64,000 nucleotides of DNA from Aquamicrobium sp. (GTDB taxonomy: Bacteria; Pseudomonadota; Alphaproteobacteria; Rhizobiales; Rhizobiaceae), in assembly GCF_023954335.1 (NCBI RefSeq), contig NZ_JAMLIE010000001.1:1116001-1180000 (forward strand), written 5' to 3'. Shown piece after piece: positions 16,233 through 26,416 of the stretch. The notes beneath the pieces were generated by a model, which was given only the letters and a program-made list of their open reading frames with translations, did not search any database and was not told the DNA's origin. Numbering within the stretch: the stretch's first letter is position 1; each line of letters begins with the position of its first letter. The position numbers were made by a program, and so were the translations under genes.

Positions 16233-19200
16233 TCAGCCGACGACGACCCTTATCTCGTACTCACCGCCAGTGTGCAGCGGCACAAAACCGTCCTTTGCCG
16301 GCTTGCCGTCGACGAAGAGGCCCGCCTTCGGGCCGCGCTCGACGGTGATCCGGTAGCTGGCAGGGCCGACACGCAGCCGCGCCGTAAAGCCGCTCCAGGC
16401 GGCGGGAAGAGCGGGTTTCACATAAAGGCGCCCGCCCTCGCGGCCGATGCCGAGAATGTTCTCGACCGCGACGCGATAGAGCCAGCCGGCCGAGCCGGTG
16501 TACCATGTCCAGCCGCCGCGCCCGGCCTTGTCGCCCTCGCCATAGACGTCGGCGGCGACCACATAGGGCTCGACCCGGTAGTGCTCGGCCGCCGTCTCGT
16601 CGAGCGCGTGGCTCACCGGGTTGACCATCGAGAACAGCCGGTAGGCGTCGTCGGCGCGGCCAAGCTCGGCGAGCGCCGCGATCAGCCATGTCGCGCCGTG
16701 GGTGTACTGCCCGCCATTCTCGCGCACGCCGGGCGGATAGCTCTTGATGTAGCCCGGCTCGCGTGCGCTGTGCTCGAAAGGCGGGGTGAACAGCCGCGCG
16801 ATGCCGGCCTTCTCGTCGACCAGCATGTCGAGCGCCTTCGACACGGCGGCGTCGGCGCGGTCCGGGTCGCCGATCCCCGACAGCACCGCCCATGACTGGG
16901 CGATGGAATCGATGCGGCATTCGTCCGATTGCGCCGAGCCGAGCGGGGTGCCGTCGTCGAACGTGCCGCGCCGATACCATTCGCCGTCCCAGCCATGGGT
17001 TTCGAGCGCCTGCTTCAGCCGTTCGAGATGGGCGAGCCAGCCGTCGGAGCGGGCGACGTCGCCGCGCTCCCGGGCGAGGGGAGCGAAGTCGCGCAGCGTC
17101 TTGGCCAGGAACCAGCCGAGCCAGACGCTGGTGCCATGGCCCTTCTCGCCGACCCGGTTCATGCCGTCGTTCCAGTCGCCGCCGAGGATCAGCGGCAGCC
17201 CGTTCGCGCCGGTGCGGCGCACCGCGAGGTCGAGCGCGCGGGCGCAGTGCTCGTAGAGCGGGACCGTCTCGCCGGAGGTTTCCGGCGTGAAGAAGGCGTC
17301 GTGCTCGCCCTCCTTCAACTCCGGCCCTTCGATGAACGGCAGGGACACGTCGAGGATGGCGCGGTCGCCTGTCGTCCTGACGTAGTGGTGCGCGGCATAG
17401 CCGAGCCAGACCACGTCGTCGGTGATCATGGTGCGCACGCCGGCCCCGGTGCGCGGCAGCCACCAGTGCTGCACGTCGCCCTCGGCGAACTGCCGCCCGG
17501 CGGCGTTGAGGATCTGGGCGCGGGCGAGCGAGGGATCGTGGCCGATCAGCGCCAGCGTGTCCTGGAGCTGGTCGCGGAACCCGTAGGCGCCGCTCGCCTG
17601 ATAGAAGGCGGCCCGCGCCTTCACCCGGCAGGCGAGCGCCTGATAGGGCAGCCAGGTGTTGACCATGGCGTTGAAGGCCGGATCGGCGGTCTCGACCTGG
17701 AGCGCGCCGGAGAACGCGTCCCAGTATTGCCGGTTGGCGGCGAGCCTCGCGCCGAAATCGGCGTCGAGATGCTTTCTCGCCAGCGCCACCGCCTCGTCCG
17801 CCGAGCCGGCGTCGCCGAGCACGACGTGAAGGGCGGCGCTGCCGCCGGGCGCGATCTCGACCGTGCAGGCGAGCGCCGCGCACGGGTCGCGGCCGGGCTC
17901 GCAGGTGCCGGAAAGGGCCGTGCCCTTCAGCACCGCGCCGGGCATGGCGGACGAGCCGCCCGCGCCGATGAACTCGGCCCGGTCGCAGGTGAAGCTCGGG
18001 TCTTCTCCATCGCAGGCGAGGAAGGCGGTGCGGTCGCCGAAGTCGAGATGGTAGGGATTGCGCGCCAGCGCCACGCCGCTTTCCGTGTCGCAGGTGGGCA
18101 CGATGGTCGGCGCGCTGCGCGGCCGGCTGTTGCCCAGCACCCATTCTGCATAGGCGTAGACGCGCAGCCGCACCGTCTCGCCGGTATCGTTCTTGAGGTC
18201 GAGCCGCTGCACCTTGACCGGGTCGGCGGGGTCGACGAGCTGGGTGATGGTGGCGGTCAGCCCGCCGCGCTCGACGGTGAAGGAGGAAACGCCGCGCCCG
18301 TGGCGCACCTCGTAGGTCAGCGCCGGGTCGCGCAGCAGGCCGGCGAAGGGCGAGAAGGCCGCGCCGCTGTCGAGGTCGCGCAGGTAGATGCCTTCGCCCG
18401 GCCGGTTGACGGCCGCGTCGTTCGACCACGGCGTCAGCTGGAAGTCGCGGCTGTTGCGGCTCCAGGTGAAGGACGCGCCCTCCGAGGAGGTGTGGAAGCC
18501 GAAATTCTCGTTGGCGATGACGTTGACCCAAGGCTGCGGCGTCGTGCGCGTGCCGGAAAGGCGCACCACATAGTCGCGCCCCTCCTCGGCGAAGCCGCCG
18601 AACCCGTTCCAGAAGGCGAGGCCGCCGCCGTCCGCCGGCTCGCCGGCAACGGGCTCCCCGGCGGGGGCGGGCAGGGGCACCGCCTCGCGCCGGACGGCGC
18701 TTACCTCGGCGCGCTCGATCTGGTCAAGGATCGGGCCGTTCCGCGTGTGCAGCACGACGCGGGCGGCGGCGATCAGCGTCGCATAGGTCACGTCGTCCAT
18801 CAGGTCGCGGCGCACGGCGAAGATGTGCTGGCGCGGCCCGAGCTCGCGCCCGTGCATGCGCGCGGTCTCGCACAGCCGCTCGATGGCCTGTTGCAGGTCC
18901 TGCACGTAGGAGGCGGCCTGCTCGTTGACCACGACGAGGTCGAAGACGAGGCCGCGCGCGCGCAGATACTCCTGCATCCGCAGGGCCGAGGCGACGATGT
19001 CGAGGTCGGCGACGTCGCCGATGCGCACGGCGAAGATCGGGTAGTCGCCGGAGATCGAGGTCGGCCACAGCGCCGATTGCTGGCCGAGGCCGGCGGCGAT
19101 GGCGGTATCGGGAGCGCGCAAGGCAGCGCCAGGCAAGAGGAGGTAGCGCGCCAGCTTCTGCACGCCCGCCGCCTGCGACAGGGTGAGGCCGACATGGCGC

Positions 19201-22200
19201 GTCTGAACCTGCGAGCGGGTCCAGGCCAGCATCGCCTGCCGCTCGAACGCGTCGGGCTGGCGGAAATGGTGAAGTGCGGCCTCGACGTCGGCGCGGTTGG
19301 CCGCCGTCAGGGTCCAGAAGGTCAGCGACACCTTCTTGCGCGCCGGCACCCGCACCCGCGCGCGCAACGCCATCGCCGGGTCGAGCGTGAAGCCGCACGC
19401 GCCGGAAAGCCGCGCGCCGCGGTCGAAGGCGGCGGCGTCGGCCAGCGAGCGGCCGCGGCCGATGAAGGCGCGCCGGTCGGTCTCGGCCTCGATCTCGCGC
19501 GAGACGCCTTCGCCATGGGTGAGAAAATGGGCGAGCGCGATGGCCGGCTCGCCGTCGGAGCGCCGCCGCCGCTCGGCGAAGATGGTCGAGGTGGCCTCGT
19601 CGATGTCGGTCTTGACGAACATCTTCGAGAAGGCGGGGTGGACGCTGTCGGCGATATCGTAGGCGAGCGCGATCTCGGCGAAGGAGGTGACCTCGACATG
19701 GCGGTCGCGGTCGCTCTCGTTCCACAGCGTGATGCGGCGCGCCTCGCCGTTGCCTTCCGAAAGCACGATGCACTCGACCTCGGTGCTCAGCGTGTCGACG
19801 GTCTTGATGAAGGTCGCCTTGTCGTCGCAGAAGAAGGCGTGCCCGGTCTCGCCGGGCGCGCGCTTCGGCTCGGCGGTGGCCGACCACCATTCGCCGCTTT
19901 CCCTGTCGGAGACGAACAGGAAGGTGCCGGTGCGCTCCTCCGCCCCGTCGCCGTCCCAGCGCGTCACCGCGATCTCGCCGGCACGGCTGTAGCCGGCGCC
20001 GGTCGCCGTCACCATGACGTTGTAATAGCCGTTCGACATGACGTTGGTCGCCACCGGCGCGGTCAGCGGCTCCTCGATCAGGCGCGAATCCGGCCGCTCG
20101 TCGGTGAAAGCGGGCTTGACCCGCTCGCCGGAGTCGGCGCGGATCGGCATCGACGGCACGGTGCGCGGCGCCTTCTCCTGCAACAGCAGCTCGGCGGCGA
20201 CGATCACCGGGTCGGAATGGAAGCGCTCGCGCATCCGCCCCTCGAACACGGTGTTGGCGACAGCGACGATGGACATGCCGTGATGGTGCGCCATGAAGTT
20301 GCGCACGACCGCGTGGCTCTTGCCCTGCGGCAGGCGGGCGGGGGTGAAATCCACCGCGTCGTGGAAGCCGTAGCGGCCGAGTGCGCCGAGCGCCTTCAGC
20401 CGCTCGAGATTGTCGACCGCGTCGGCCGGGCGGAACTGGGCGGCGAGCAGGCTCGCATAGGGCGCGATCACCGTGTCCTGCCCCAGCCCGCGCTTCAGGC
20501 CCAGCCCCGGCACGCCGAAATTGGTGTACTGGTAGGTCAGCTCGCGGTCGCGGGCGTTGTAGGCCGCCTCCGACACGCCCCACGGCACGCCCTTCTGGCG
20601 GCCATAGGCGATCTGCCGGCGGATCACCAGATGGCTGGTGTGGTCGAGGATGCCGCCGCGCGGCTCCTTCATCACCAGCGGCGGCATCAGATATTCGAAC
20701 ATCGAGCCGGACCACGACATCAGCGCGCCGGAGAAGCCGATGGCCGTCACCGGCCGGCCGAGCCGGAACCAGTGCTCGGCGGGCAGGTCGCCCTTGGCGA
20801 CGGCGAACAGGCTGGTCAGCCGCGCCTCGGAGGCGAGGAGATCATAGCACGCCTCGTCGAGCTGGTGCTCCTCGACCCGGTAGCCGATGGAGAGCAGCTT
20901 GCGGTCGCGCCGCATCAGGAAGGCGAAATCCATCTCGAAGGCGAACTGGCGCGCCCGGTCGCGCAGCGAGACGAGCCGCTGGCGCAGCCGCCCGACGCCG
21001 GTCTCCTCGGTGTGCGCGTCGGCAAGGTGTCCCTCGCACGCCTTTTCCAGCCGCTCGCTCCACAGGACGAGGTCGCCGCTCGCCGCCGAGCCGATCTCCT
21101 CGTCGAGCGCGCGCGCCAGCTTGCGGATGTCGGCGGCGAGCACGGTCAGGTTGAAGGCGCGGATCGAGGCGGTCTCCGGCTCGCGGCGGATGGTCTCGAC
21201 TGCGCGGCGCAGGCCCTCGATGCGCTCGGCGAGCCGCCGGCGCAGCGGCCGGAGCGGCCGCCGGTCGTCGGGCAGGATGTCGAGCGTTTCCTCGAGGATG
21301 GCGGCCGCGTCGAGGATGCCCTCGAAATCGCCCTGGAGGTGGGCCGCCGGCGCAGCCGCCCAGTCGTCGCAAGCCGCGGCGATGGCGACGAGGTGGCCGG
21401 CGAAGTTGCCGCTGTCGACCGAGGAGATGTAGTGCGGGGTGAGCGGCTTCAGCGTACGCGTCTCGTACCAGTTGTAGAGATGGCCGCGATGGCGCTCCAT
21501 CTTCTCGACGGTCGAGACCGTCTTCTCCAGCCGCTCGACGGTTTCGGCGAGGGAGATCCAGCCGAAATCGCGGGCCGAGACGACGGAGAGCAGGTAGACG
21601 CCGATATTGGTCGGCGAGGTGCGCGCCGCCACCACCGGCTCGGGGTCTTCCTGGTAGTTGTCCGGCGGCAGCATGTTGTGCTCGACCGTGACGAAGGTCT
21701 CGAAATAGAGCCATGTCCGGCGCGCGATGTGCCGCAGCGCCGTGGCGTCGCCGGGCGCGACCTCGATCTTGTCCTCGGTCTCGGCCGACTGGCTGATGAA
21801 CCAGGCGAAGGCGGGCGATCCGGCCCATATCAGGGCGAAGAACGCGGCGACGAGCGTGCCGGTCGAGCCGCTGAGAAGGGGCAGGGCGACGCCGGCCGCC
21901 GCGATCGGCAGCGCCCCGGCCATAGCCCGGTAGTGGCTCATGAGGTCGCGTCCGTTGGAGCGGGCGGCGGCCGAGGCGGTGCGCCATTCCAGCATGTGGC
22001 GGCGGCTGACGACGAGGCGGTAGAGCGTGCGCACGATGGCGTCGCCCATCGACCAGGCGTTGTGGGCCATCAGCACCACCTTCGCCACCACCTGGGCGCT
22101 GGCGAAGGCTGCGTCGCGCCCGAAGGCGGCGAAATGGCTCGACAGGGTCGAGCGCCCGTCGCGCGGCACGAGCGAATCGAGAAGGCCGAAGGTCAGCGAC

Positions 22201-24707
22201 AGGAACAGGCTGGCGATCAGCAGCGCCTGCCACTGCGCGGCATAGGCGAAGGGCATCAGCGTCCAGCCGGCGATGGAGGCGCAGACCCACAGGATCGGCG
22301 TCAGCGAGCGGCGCAGATTGTCGATCATCTTCCAGCGCGACAGGCCGGAGACGCCGGAGACGGGACTGAAAATCCACGGCAGGAGCTGCCAGTCGCCGCG
22401 CGCCCAGCGATGGTGGCGCGAGGCGTCCACGAGATAGCGCGTCGGATAGTCCTCGATCAGCTCGACGTCGCTGACGAGCGCGGCGCGCGCATAGGCGCCC
22501 TCGATCAGGTCGTGGCTCAGCACCGCGTTCTCGGGGATGCGCCCCTTGAGCGCGGCCTCCATCGCGTCGACGTGATAGAGCCCCTTGCCGGTGAAGGTGC
22601 CTTCGCCGAACAGGTCCTGATAGACGTCGGAAACCGCGAAAACGTAAGGGTCGAAGCCGCGATTGGCCGAGAAGACGCGCTGGAAGAACGAGGCCTCGTC
22701 GCCGGTGGTCAGCGACGGGGTGACGCGCGGCTGGAGGATGCCGAAGCCGGAGGTCAGCCTGCGCCCGGCCGCGTCGAGAACCGGCCGGTTGAGCGGATGG
22801 GCGAGCTTGCCGACGAGCTTGGCCGCCGCGTCGCGCATGGTGCGGGTGTCGGCGTCGAGCGTCAGTACGTATTGCACGTCCTGCGGCAGCGCCTCGCCGG
22901 GGGTGAGGCCCGGTGCCAGGCCCGGTGCCAGGAACGTGGTGTCGTGGTCGCCGCGCAGCAGGGCGTTCAACTCGTGCAGCTTGCCGCGCTTGCGCTCCCA
23001 GCCCATCCAGCAGCCTTCCGCCTCGTTGTGGAGCCGGCGGCGGTGCAGGAGGAAGAAGCGGGCATGGCCCTCCTTCGGATAGCGGGCATTGAGCGCGGCC
23101 ACCTCCTTGCGGGCATGGGCGAGGAGGTCGCGGTCGAACTGTGTTTCCTCGACCTCGCTGTCCGGCCAGTCGGACAGGATGGCGAAATGCAATTCGCCGG
23201 TCATGTTGGCGAGGTAGTGGACCTCGAGGTTGCGCACGGCCTCCTCGACGTCGTCGCGGCTGCCGATCATCGTCGGCACCGCGATCAGGGTGCGGGCCGC
23301 GGCCGGCACGCCGTCGCGGAACTCGTAGCCGATCAGCCGCGCCGGCTTGACCAGTGCCGAGACGGCGGTGTTGTAGAGGCCGACCGCGGCCTCCAGCGCC
23401 GGGGCGGCGAACAGGGCGAGCAGCAGGACAAGCGCGCCCGTGTCGAGGCCGACCGGGGCGAGCGCGTGGTACAGCGCCGTGACGAACAGCGCCGTCACCA
23501 CGAGGACGGGCGCGACCACGCCCACCCAGCCGCTGCGACGCACCGCCCGGTGCAGCCTTTCGCCGAAGGTGGGGGGGTAGCCGACGGCGCGCTCCATCTC
23601 GCGCCGGCGCGGGCCGACGAGGAGCGCGCCGACATCCTTGCTGCCGGCCAGCTCGATGGCGGTCAGCGCGACGGCGCGCTCGTCCTTGCCGGAGCGCTTG
23701 GCCAGCTCCTCGATGGCGCGGCGATAGGCGTCGCGCGAGGGGAAGTCGAGCGCGGAGAAATCAGAGCGCTCGCGCAGCAGCCGGTCGATCCCGCTGACGT
23801 CCTCGAACCAGACCGTCCAGTCGATGTCGTCGAGAAGGCGCAGCCCCTTGATGATGTTGCTGGTGGTGACGTTGCCGGCCGACAGGTTGGCGTGCTCGGC
23901 CGCGGTGATCTTCTCTGCGTCGGTGCCGGCGGCTTCCAGCGCCGCCTCGAGCCAGGCGAGGCCGGCATGCGAGGTCTGCGAGCCGTCGCGCAGCCGGTGC
24001 AGCAGCTGCGTGGCGAAAGTGCGCTCGCGCGCGTGCTCGGCATGGGCGGCGAGGATTTCCGCCTCGGTGCCGCCGGGGGCGGTCGCCAGCTTGTCGGCGA
24101 CCTCGTTGGCGGCGAGCCGCATGGCGCGCGCCCGGGCCACCCGCAGCGCCAGCCGGCGCAGGTTCTCCACCAGCACGAAGCGCAGGATCGACGGCAGCGC
24201 CCACAATTCGCCGATGCGCAGCGGCTGGATTTCCTGATATCCCTCGACGATCTCGCGAAAGCCCGCCTGCGTCACCGCGCTGTCGGCCTGCGACACATAG
24301 GCCCAGGCGATGGCCAGCACCCGCGGTGCCTCGGTGCCGGGCATCAGCGGCAGCTGCCGGTAGAAACGGGGCGGCAGGTCGCGGCGGATGCCGACGATGG
24401 CGTCCTCGACGACGTGGGAATTGTCGAGCAGCCAGTTGGCCGCCGGGGTCACGCTCTCGCCGGCCTGCTGCGCGCGGTCGAGCGCGTTGATGACGGCGCG
24501 GATATGCGCGGCGTTCTCGGCCGTTCGCTCCTTCGGGTCGAAGGGCTGGAAGCCGGGCAGGAGAAGCCCGTCCATTCCTTGCGCCAGCAGGCGCCCGAGT
24601 TGGCGCAGGTCGCCATGCGGGGCGATGAGGGAGCGGATGGGAGCCTCGCTGTCGCGAGGCGCGGTTTGAGGATCAGACCGAAGTTTCGGACCGATATTGA
24701 CGTTCAT
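16233..24707 (-). CDS. ndvB: Cyclic beta-1,2-glucan synthase NdvB/ChvB
   Basis: Giant 2824-aa inner-membrane enzyme, full length for the family. It initiates, elongates, phosphorolyses and cyclises beta-1,2-glucan from UDP-glucose. Visible parts in order: a soluble N-terminal region; membrane helices near 405-460; a glycosyltransferase family 84 domain with LTLDADTRT at about 612-620 and HHRWARGDW at about 760; further membrane helices near 800-870 and 930-990; a large middle segment with glycoamylase-like features; and a C-terminal GH94-like phosphorylase domain with DWNDGMNRVGEKGHG at about 2508. Cyclic glucans matter for osmotic adaptation and host interaction. It is upstream of ndvA. A 12-bp tandem duplication inside adds an APGL repeat. 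Confidence 0.96.
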   Translation of the reverse strand: MNVNIGPKLRSDPQTAPRDSEAPIRSLIAPHGDLRQLGRLLAQGMDGLLLPGFQPFDPKERTAENAAHIRAVINALDRAQQAGESVTPAANWLLDNSHVVEDAIVGIRRDLPPRFYRQLPLMPGTEAPRVLAIAWAYVSQADSAVTQAGFREIVEGYQEIQPLRIGELWALPSILRFVLVENLRRLALRVARARAMRLAANEVADKLATAPGGTEAEILAAHAEHARERTFATQLLHRLRDGSQTSHAGLAWLEAALEAAGTDAEKITAAEHANLSAGNVTTSNIIKGLRLLDDIDWTVWFEDVSGIDRLLRERSDFSALDFPSRDAYRRAIEELAKRSGKDERAVALTAIELAGSKDVGALLVGPRRREMERAVGYPPTFGERLHRAVRRSGWVGVVAPVLVVTALFVTALYHALAPVGLDTGALVLLLALFAAPALEAAVGLYNTAVSALVKPARLIGYEFRDGVPAAARTLIAVPTMIGSRDDVEEAVRNLEVHYLANMTGELHFAILSDWPDSEVEETQFDRDLLAHARKEVAALNARYPKEGHARFFLLHRRRLHNEAEGCWMGWERKRGKLHELNALLRGDHDTTFLAPGLAPGLTPGEALPQDVQYVLTLDADTRTMRDAAAKLVGKLAHPLNRPVLDAAGRRLTSGFGILQPRVTPSLTTGDEASFFQRVFSANRGFDPYVFAVSDVYQDLFGEGTFTGKGLYHVDAMEAALKGRIPENAVLSHDLIEGAYARAALVSDVELIEDYPTRYLVDASRHHRWARGDWQLLPWIFSPVSGVSGLSRWKMIDNLRRSLTPILWVCASIAGWTLMPFAYAAQWQALLIASLFLSLTFGLLDSLVPRDGRSTLSSHFAAFGRDAAFASAQVVAKVVLMAHNAWSMGDAIVRTLYRLVVSRRHMLEWRTASAAARSNGRDLMSHYRAMAGALPIAAAGVALPLLSGSTGTLVAAFFALIWAGSPAFAWFISQSAETEDKIEVAPGDATALRHIARRTWLYFETFVTVEHNMLPPDNYQEDPEPVVAARTSPTNIGVYLLSVVSARDFGWISLAETVERLEKTVSTVEKMERHRGHLYNWYETRTLKPLTPHYISSVDSGNFAGHLVAIAAACDDWAAAPAAHLQGDFEGILDAAAILEETLDILPDDRRPLRPLRRRLAERIEGLRRAVETIRREPETASIRAFNLTVLAADIRKLARALDEEIGSAASGDLVLWSERLEKACEGHLADAHTEETGVGRLRQRLVSLRDRARQFAFEMDFAFLMRRDRKLLSIGYRVEEHQLDEACYDLLASEARLTSLFAVAKGDLPAEHWFRLGRPVTAIGFSGALMSWSGSMFEYLMPPLVMKEPRGGILDHTSHLVIRRQIAYGRQKGVPWGVSEAAYNARDRELTYQYTNFGVPGLGLKRGLGQDTVIAPYASLLAAQFRPADAVDNLERLKALGALGRYGFHDAVDFTPARLPQGKSHAVVRNFMAHHHGMSIVAVANTVFEGRMRERFHSDPVIVAAELLLQEKAPRTVPSMPIRADSGERVKPAFTDERPDSRLIEEPLTAPVATNVMSNGYYNVMVTATGAGYSRAGEIAVTRWDGDGAEERTGTFLFVSDRESGEWWSATAEPKRAPGETGHAFFCDDKATFIKTVDTLSTEVECIVLSEGNGEARRITLWNESDRDRHVEVTSFAEIALAYDIADSVHPAFSKMFVKTDIDEATSTIFAERRRRSDGEPAIALAHFLTHGEGVSREIEAETDRRAFIGRGRSLADAAAFDRGARLSGACGFTLDPAMALRARVRVPARKKVSLTFWTLTAANRADVEAALHHFRQPDAFERQAMLAWTRSQVQTRHVGLTLSQAAGVQKLARYLLLPGAALRAPDTAIAAGLGQQSALWPTSISGDYPIFAVRIGDVADLDIVASALRMQEYLRARGLVFDLVVVNEQAASYVQDLQQAIERLCETARMHGRELGPRQHIFAVRRDLMDDVTYATLIAAARVVLHTRNGPILDQIERAEVSAVRREAVPLPAPAGEPVAGEPADGGGLAFWNGFGGFAEEGRDYVVRLSGTRTTPQPWVNVIANENFGFHTSSEGASFTWSRNSRDFQLTPWSNDAAVNRPGEGIYLRDLDSGAAFSPFAGLLRDPALTYEVRHGRGVSSFTVERGGLTATITQLVDPADPVKVQRLDLKNDTGETVRLRVYAYAEWVLGNSRPRSAPTIVPTCDTESGVALARNPYHLDFGDRTAFLACDGEDPSFTCDRAEFIGAGGSSAMPGAVLKGTALSGTCEPGRDPCAALACTVEIAPGGSAALHVVLGDAGSADEAVALARKHLDADFGARLAANRQYWDAFSGALQVETADPAFNAMVNTWLPYQALACRVKARAAFYQASGAYGFRDQLQDTLALIGHDPSLARAQILNAAGRQFAEGDVQHWWLPRTGAGVRTMITDDVVWLGYAAHHYVRTTGDRAILDVSLPFIEGPELKEGEHDAFFTPETSGETVPLYEHCARALDLAVRRTGANGLPLILGGDWNDGMNRVGEKGHGTSVWLGWFLAKTLRDFAPLARERGDVARSDGWLAHLERLKQALETHGWDGEWYRRGTFDDGTPLGSAQSDECRIDSIAQSWAVLSGIGDPDRADAAVSKALDMLVDEKAGIARLFTPPFEHSAREPGYIKSYPPGVRENGGQYTHGATWLIAALAELGRADDAYRLFSMVNPVSHALDETAAEHYRVEPYVVAADVYGEGDKAGRGGWTWYTGSAGWLYRVAVENILGIGREGGRLYVKPALPAAWSGFTARLRVGPASYRITVERGPKAGLFVDGKPAKDGFVPLHTGGEYEIRVVVG

Positions 24708-24976
24708 TCTGTTCGTGTCTCAGCAGGTCAATGAAACAGGGTGCGCGGACCGGACGGCCACGCGCGAGCGCAATACGCTTAAACCGATTGAGCGGCCATT
24801 TGGTTCCTGCTTCCGGCGCGGTCCGCGGCAACACAATTTGTTGCGGCGCGAAATGTCGGCGGCAATTGCGCACAGTAAAGCACAGCGGGTGTGCACGAAA
24901 TAGGGTCGATCTCGCGGGCATGATTTGATGTACTCGCCTTTGTCCGTCGTTATGACGGGCGATCAGGGAGGAGATC

Positions 24977-26182
24977 ATGAAGCGTTTTGGCATAATCGCG
25001 GCCCTTTTGGCCTCGACTTCTTTCGCCTCGGCCCAGCAGCTCAGCGACGGCGTGGTCCGCATCGGCGTGTTGAACGACCAGACCGGCACCTATGCCGATT
25101 TCGGCGGCCTGACCTCGGCGGAAGCCGCGCGCATGGCGGTCGAGGATTTCGGCGCCGAGGCCAAGGGCATCAAGGTCGAGATCGTCTCGGCCGACCACCA
25201 GAACAAGGCGGACGTCGCCTCGGCGCTGGCGCGCCGCTGGTTCGACGTCGACGGCGTCGACGCGATCGCCGACCTGACCAACTCGGCCGTCGCCATCGCC
25301 GTCAACACCATCGGCAAGGAGATGGGCAAGGTCACGCTGATGACCGGCCCGGCGACCACGCGCCTGACCAACGAGGACTGCTCGCCCACCGGCTTCCACT
25401 GGGTGTTCGACACCTATTCGCAGTCGGTCGGCACGGCGAAGTCGGTTCTCGAGCAGGGCAAGGATTCGTGGTTCCTGCTGACCGCCGACTACGCCTTCGG
25501 CCACCAGATGGCGGCCGAGATCACCCGCGTCGTCGAGGAAGGCGGCGGCAAGATCGCCGGCAGCGTCAACCATCCGCTCGGCAGCCCCGATTTCTCCTCG
25601 TTCCTGCTTCAGGCGCAGGCGTCCGGCGCGCAGATCGTCGGCCTCGCCAATGCCGGCACCGACACGATCAACGCCATCAAGCAGGCGGGCGAGTTCGGCA
25701 TCGCCCAGGGCGGGCAGAACCTCGCCGGCCTCGTCATCGTCATCTCCGACGTGCATGCGCTCGGGCTGGAGACGGCGCAGGGGCTTCTCGCCACCACCGC
25801 CTTCTACTGGGATCGCGACGACGCCAGCCGCGAATGGTCGAAGCGGTTCCAGGAAAAGACCGGCCGCATGCCGGGCATGGTGCAGGCCGGCACCTATTCG
25901 TCGGTCCTGCATTATTTGCGCGCCGTCGAGGCGGCCGGCACCGACGACGGCGCCGCCGTCGCCGCGAAGATGAAGGAAACGCCGGTCGACGATTTCTTCG
26001 CGCCGGGCGGCACCGTCCGCGCCGACGGGCGGCTGGTCAAGGACATGTACCTCGTCGAGGTCAAGTCGCCGGCCGAATCGAGCGGCGCGTGGGATTACTA
26101 CAAGGTGCTGCGCACCATTCCCGCCGCGGATTCCGCCCAGCCGCTCGAACAGAGCGCCTGCCCCTTCGTCAAGGACAACTGA
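24977..26182 (+). CDS. ABC transporter substrate-binding protein, branched-chain amino acid type (first paralogue)
   Basis: 401-aa periplasmic binding protein of the HAAT/Leu-binding type I fold. The signal peptide MKRFGIIAALLASTSFASA is followed by VRIGVLNDQTGTYADFGGL. It is strongly similar throughout to the second binding protein of the same operon (shared VEDFGAEAKGIKVEIVSADH, DFSSFLLQAQASGA and SDVHALGLETAQG segments). The ribosome-binding site GGAGGAG precedes the ATG. The ligand is not predictable: amino acids, amides or aromatic acids are all possible. It heads the operon and is followed by a GC-rich hairpin, a common way to keep binding protein in excess. Confidence 0.9.
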   Translation: MKRFGIIAALLASTSFASAQQLSDGVVRIGVLNDQTGTYADFGGLTSAEAARMAVEDFGAEAKGIKVEIVSADHQNKADVASALARRWFDVDGVDAIADLTNSAVAIAVNTIGKEMGKVTLMTGPATTRLTNEDCSPTGFHWVFDTYSQSVGTAKSVLEQGKDSWFLLTADYAFGHQMAAEITRVVEEGGGKIAGSVNHPLGSPDFSSFLLQAQASGAQIVGLANAGTDTINAIKQAGEFGIAQGGQNLAGLVIVISDVHALGLETAQGLLATTAFYWDRDDASREWSKRFQEKTGRMPGMVQAGTYSSVLHYLRAVEAAGTDDGAAVAAKMKETPVDDFFAPGGTVRADGRLVKDMYLVEVKSPAESSGAWDYYKVLRTIPAADSAQPLEQSACPFVKDN

Positions 26183-26194
26183 GTCTGCGGTCCC

Positions 26195-26226
26195 GCCGGC
26201 GTCCGGCTTCGCGGCCGGATGCCGGC
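26195..26226 (+). other. Intercistronic GC-rich hairpin after the first binding-protein gene
   Basis: GCCGGC-G-TCCGGC pairs with GCCGGA-T-GCCGGC around TTCGCG, but no T-run follows. It starts 12 bp after the binding-protein stop, in a 234-bp gap before the ATPase genes. It may stabilise the upstream mRNA or partly terminate it. Nothing else is evident in this gap. Confidence 0.5.
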
Positions 26227-26416
26227 GCCCGTTCATCTTTCCGGGCGGATGTCGATTATCGTATTTATACGAGCTTGTGCTTGCGGGCGAGGTTGTGCAA
26301 GTTTCCTCGCAGGGTGAAAAACCAAACGGCCGAAAACGGCCCGAGCGCTTCCCGGGAGGAGGGCTCATCCGAAGAACCCGCGTCTTCCTGGCGCGGCAGA
26401 TGGGTATGAGGAACGC

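Noticed and set aside
16929..24734. 2601-codon plus-strand ORF opposite ndvB, and many other long antisense ORFs (for example opposite hrpB, metE and kynA)
   Set aside because: Very GC-rich coding DNA often leaves antisense frames open. These products are low-complexity, rich in Arg, Gly, Ala, His and Asp, with no domain, while the opposite frames encode complete known enzymes.
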